DNA of 14,560 nucleotides, taken from Phycisphaerae bacterium (GTDB lineage: Bacteria > Planctomycetota > Phycisphaerae > Phycisphaerales > SM1A02). Below are positions 13,278-14,560 of the stretch, one piece after another. Position numbers and translations under genes: made by a program. The notes under the pieces were generated by a model that was not told the DNA's origin, did no database searches, and saw nothing but the letters and a program-made list of their open reading frames with translations. Positions within the stretch are counted from its first letter, which is position 1; each line of letters starts with the position of its first letter. The stretch is taken from assembly GCA_002690755.1 (NCBI GenBank), contig NZFT01000036.1:4262-18821 (forward strand), in the 5' to 3' direction.

Positions 13278-13823
13278 TCAGCCGACCTTCGTGACGGTCT
13301 CCCCCTTTTCGAGCTTCTCCTCGAGCGACTTGACGACGCCCATCAACTTCGAGCCGGGGCTCTTCGCGGCGCCGACCAGGTTGCGGTAGGGCGAGAGGAG
13401 CAGGGTCACCACTGTGCCCTGGGCCTCGTCCCGGGTCGGATACTTGGCGAGGGCCTTCACGCCCGCTTCGCCCTCGAAGTACACGCCGTCGATCGACGCG
13501 GCGCAGAGTTCGAGTTCCTTGACCTTCTTGGCCCACTCGACGATCTCGCGGGCGACCTCGACGGGGCTTTCGGCGCCGTAGGCGATCGCGGCCGGGCCGT
13601 TCAACGCGGGGAAGAGGGCTTCCAGATCGGTGTCTGCGAACGCCTTCTTGGCGAGGGTGTTCTTCAGGACCGTGATGTTGATGGACTTCTTCCGGAGTTC
13701 GTTGCGGAGCACGTTGTTGTCCAACGCCTCCATGCCGCGAATCTGGAGGATCACTCCACCTTCGACGCCTTCGAACCGGCGTTGGTAGTCCTCGATGATC
13801 ATTTCCTTGACGGTCTTGCTCAT
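13278..13823 (-). CDS. rplJ: 50S ribosomal protein L10
   Basis: L10 anchors L7/L12 dimers to the ribosome at the stalk base and in other bacteria represses its own operon. The 181-residue product has the L10 layout: MSKTVKEMIIEDYQRRF, the LRNELRKKSINITVLKNTLA segment (about residues 39-58), GPAAIAYG near 76-83, and a C-terminal helix (KLMGVVKSLEEKLEKGE) that in homologues binds L7/L12. GGAG (13831-13834) supports the start. Only 19 nt separate it from rplA, so the long L10-binding leader known upstream of rplJ in E. coli is not present in that position; any autoregulation would have to use another site. Confidence 0.97.
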   Translation of the reverse strand: MSKTVKEMIIEDYQRRFEGVEGGVILQIRGMEALDNNVLRNELRKKSINITVLKNTLAKKAFADTDLEALFPALNGPAAIAYGAESPVEVAREIVEWAKKVKELELCAASIDGVYFEGEAGVKALAKYPTRDEAQGTVVTLLLSPYRNLVGAAKSPGSKLMGVVKSLEEKLEKGETVTKVG

Positions 13824-13842
13824 GGTTCGTCTCCAGCGGGGG

Positions 13843-14520
13843 TCAGACGGCGATCTCGACGCCGGGCGTCATGGTGCCTGACACCACGACCCTCTTGAGG
13901 TACACGCCCTTGGTGGACGCCGGCTTGATCTTCTCGACGGTCTCGAGGAAGTGGTTGAGGTTCTCGAACAGGTCCGCCTCGGAGAAGCTCATCTTCCCGA
14001 TGACGAGGTGGATGTTGCCGCCGTCGTCGTTGCGGTATTCCTGCTTGCCCGCCGCGAACTCCGCCACCGCGGTGGCGACGTCGGGCGTCACGGTGCCTGC
14101 CTTGGGACTCGGCATGAGTCCCTTCGGACCGAGGACCTTGCCGAGTCTGCCGACGAACCGCATCATGTCCGGACTGGCGATCGCCACGTCGAACTCGGTC
14201 CAGCCGCCCATGACCTTGGTCACGAGTTCCTCGCCACCGGCCTCCGCGGCACCGGCCGCGATCGCGGCTTCGGCCTTGTCGGTGTTGCAGAACGCGATGA
14301 CCCGGGCGGATCGACCGATGCCCTTGGGCATGGCGATCGAGCCTCGCAGGGCCTGGTCGGCCTGCTTGGGATCGATTCCGAGACTCGCGACCACGTTCAC
14401 GGACTGATCGAACTTGGTGGGCATGAACCCCTTCAGAACCTTCACGGCCTCTTCGGCCGGCACGGGGTTCTCGGGGAGCATGTCGAGGTTGGCCTTCTGT
14501 CGCTTGGTGAACTTCGGCAT
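13843..14520 (-). CDS. rplA: 50S ribosomal protein L1
   Basis: L1 binds 23S rRNA at the L1 stalk beside the E site and commonly acts as a translational repressor of the rplK-rplA message. The 225-residue protein matches the family throughout: KFDQSVNVVASLGIDPKQAD, RGSIAMPKGIGRSARVIAFC (about 59-78), LGKVLGPKGLMPSPKAGTVT (about 131-150) and TKGVYLKRVVVSGTMTPGV at the end. The length is normal (about 225-235). GGAGGAG inside the last rplK codons is the ribosome site, and the ATG is 1 nt after the rplK stop, so translation is probably coupled. Confidence 0.97.
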   Translation of the reverse strand: MPKFTKRQKANLDMLPENPVPAEEAVKVLKGFMPTKFDQSVNVVASLGIDPKQADQALRGSIAMPKGIGRSARVIAFCNTDKAEAAIAAGAAEAGGEELVTKVMGGWTEFDVAIASPDMMRFVGRLGKVLGPKGLMPSPKAGTVTPDVATAVAEFAAGKQEYRNDDGGNIHLVIGKMSFSEADLFENLNHFLETVEKIKPASTKGVYLKRVVVSGTMTPGVEIAV

Positions 14521-14521
14521 G

Positions 14522-14560
14522 TCAGTTCTCCTCCACGTCGACGCCCATCGAACGCGCCGT
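14522..14560 (-). CDS. rplK: 50S ribosomal protein L11, C-terminal end only
   Basis: The last 12 codons and stop of a gene entering from the right edge read TARSMGVDVEEN on the minus strand. GTARSMG-(I/V)-x-V is the conserved C-terminus of ribosomal protein L11, and rplK normally precedes rplA. Translation stops 1 nt before the rplA start. Only this tail is visible, so the call rests on the motif and gene order. Confidence 0.88.
   Translation of the reverse strand, partial: TARSMGVDVEEN

Overview
The window looks like chromosomal DNA from a GC-rich, flagellated diderm bacterium, most likely a planctomycete (possibly the Phycisphaerae branch). This rests on a P-ring gene (outer membrane present), a secreted type I sulfatase, very large flagellins and FlgL with inserted beta-rich repeats, and GC-ending codons throughout. 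The taxonomic assignment is inference; no rRNA or other marker gene is present.

Layout, left to right. At the left edge a minus-strand gene runs off the window and encodes a membrane protein N-terminus. Divergent from it is a plus-strand flagellar cluster: flgI (P-ring), a FlgJ-type rod-binding protein, a FlgN-type chaperone, flgK, flgL, fliW, csrA, flagellin 1 and flagellin 2. The first three overlap by 4 nt (ATGA) and the rest are spaced by 10 to 450 nt. Each flagellin has its own strong intrinsic terminator. On the minus strand, convergent with flagellin 2, lies a secreted sulfatase. To its right is the minus-strand ribosomal operon rplK (last 13 codons only), rplA, rplJ, rplL, which closes with an intrinsic terminator.

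How the genes work together. FlgI builds the P-ring, FlgJ-like protein assists rod assembly, FlgN escorts FlgK and FlgL to the export apparatus, and the flagellins form the filament. The order flgN-flgK-flgL-fliW-csrA-flagellin matches that of Bacillus subtilis, where CsrA represses flagellin translation, FliW antagonises CsrA, and cytoplasmic flagellin titrates FliW.

The most interesting signal is in the untranslated spacers. The fliW leader holds four back-to-back predicted stem-loops, each exposing GGA in its loop, with the GGAs spaced 17, 17 and 18 nt apart. This resembles a CsrB/RsmZ-type CsrA-binding array lying in cis upstream of the CsrA antagonist. The csrA, flagellin 1, flagellin 2 and perhaps flgI leaders each show a GGA-loop hairpin followed 19 to 28 nt later by a GGA in or next to the Shine-Dalgarno. 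Three of these starts share the 12-mer TCACGGAGGATC. Together they suggest a self-contained CsrA regulon with autoregulation. These folds were drawn by eye in GC-rich DNA, so the regulatory reading is a hypothesis.
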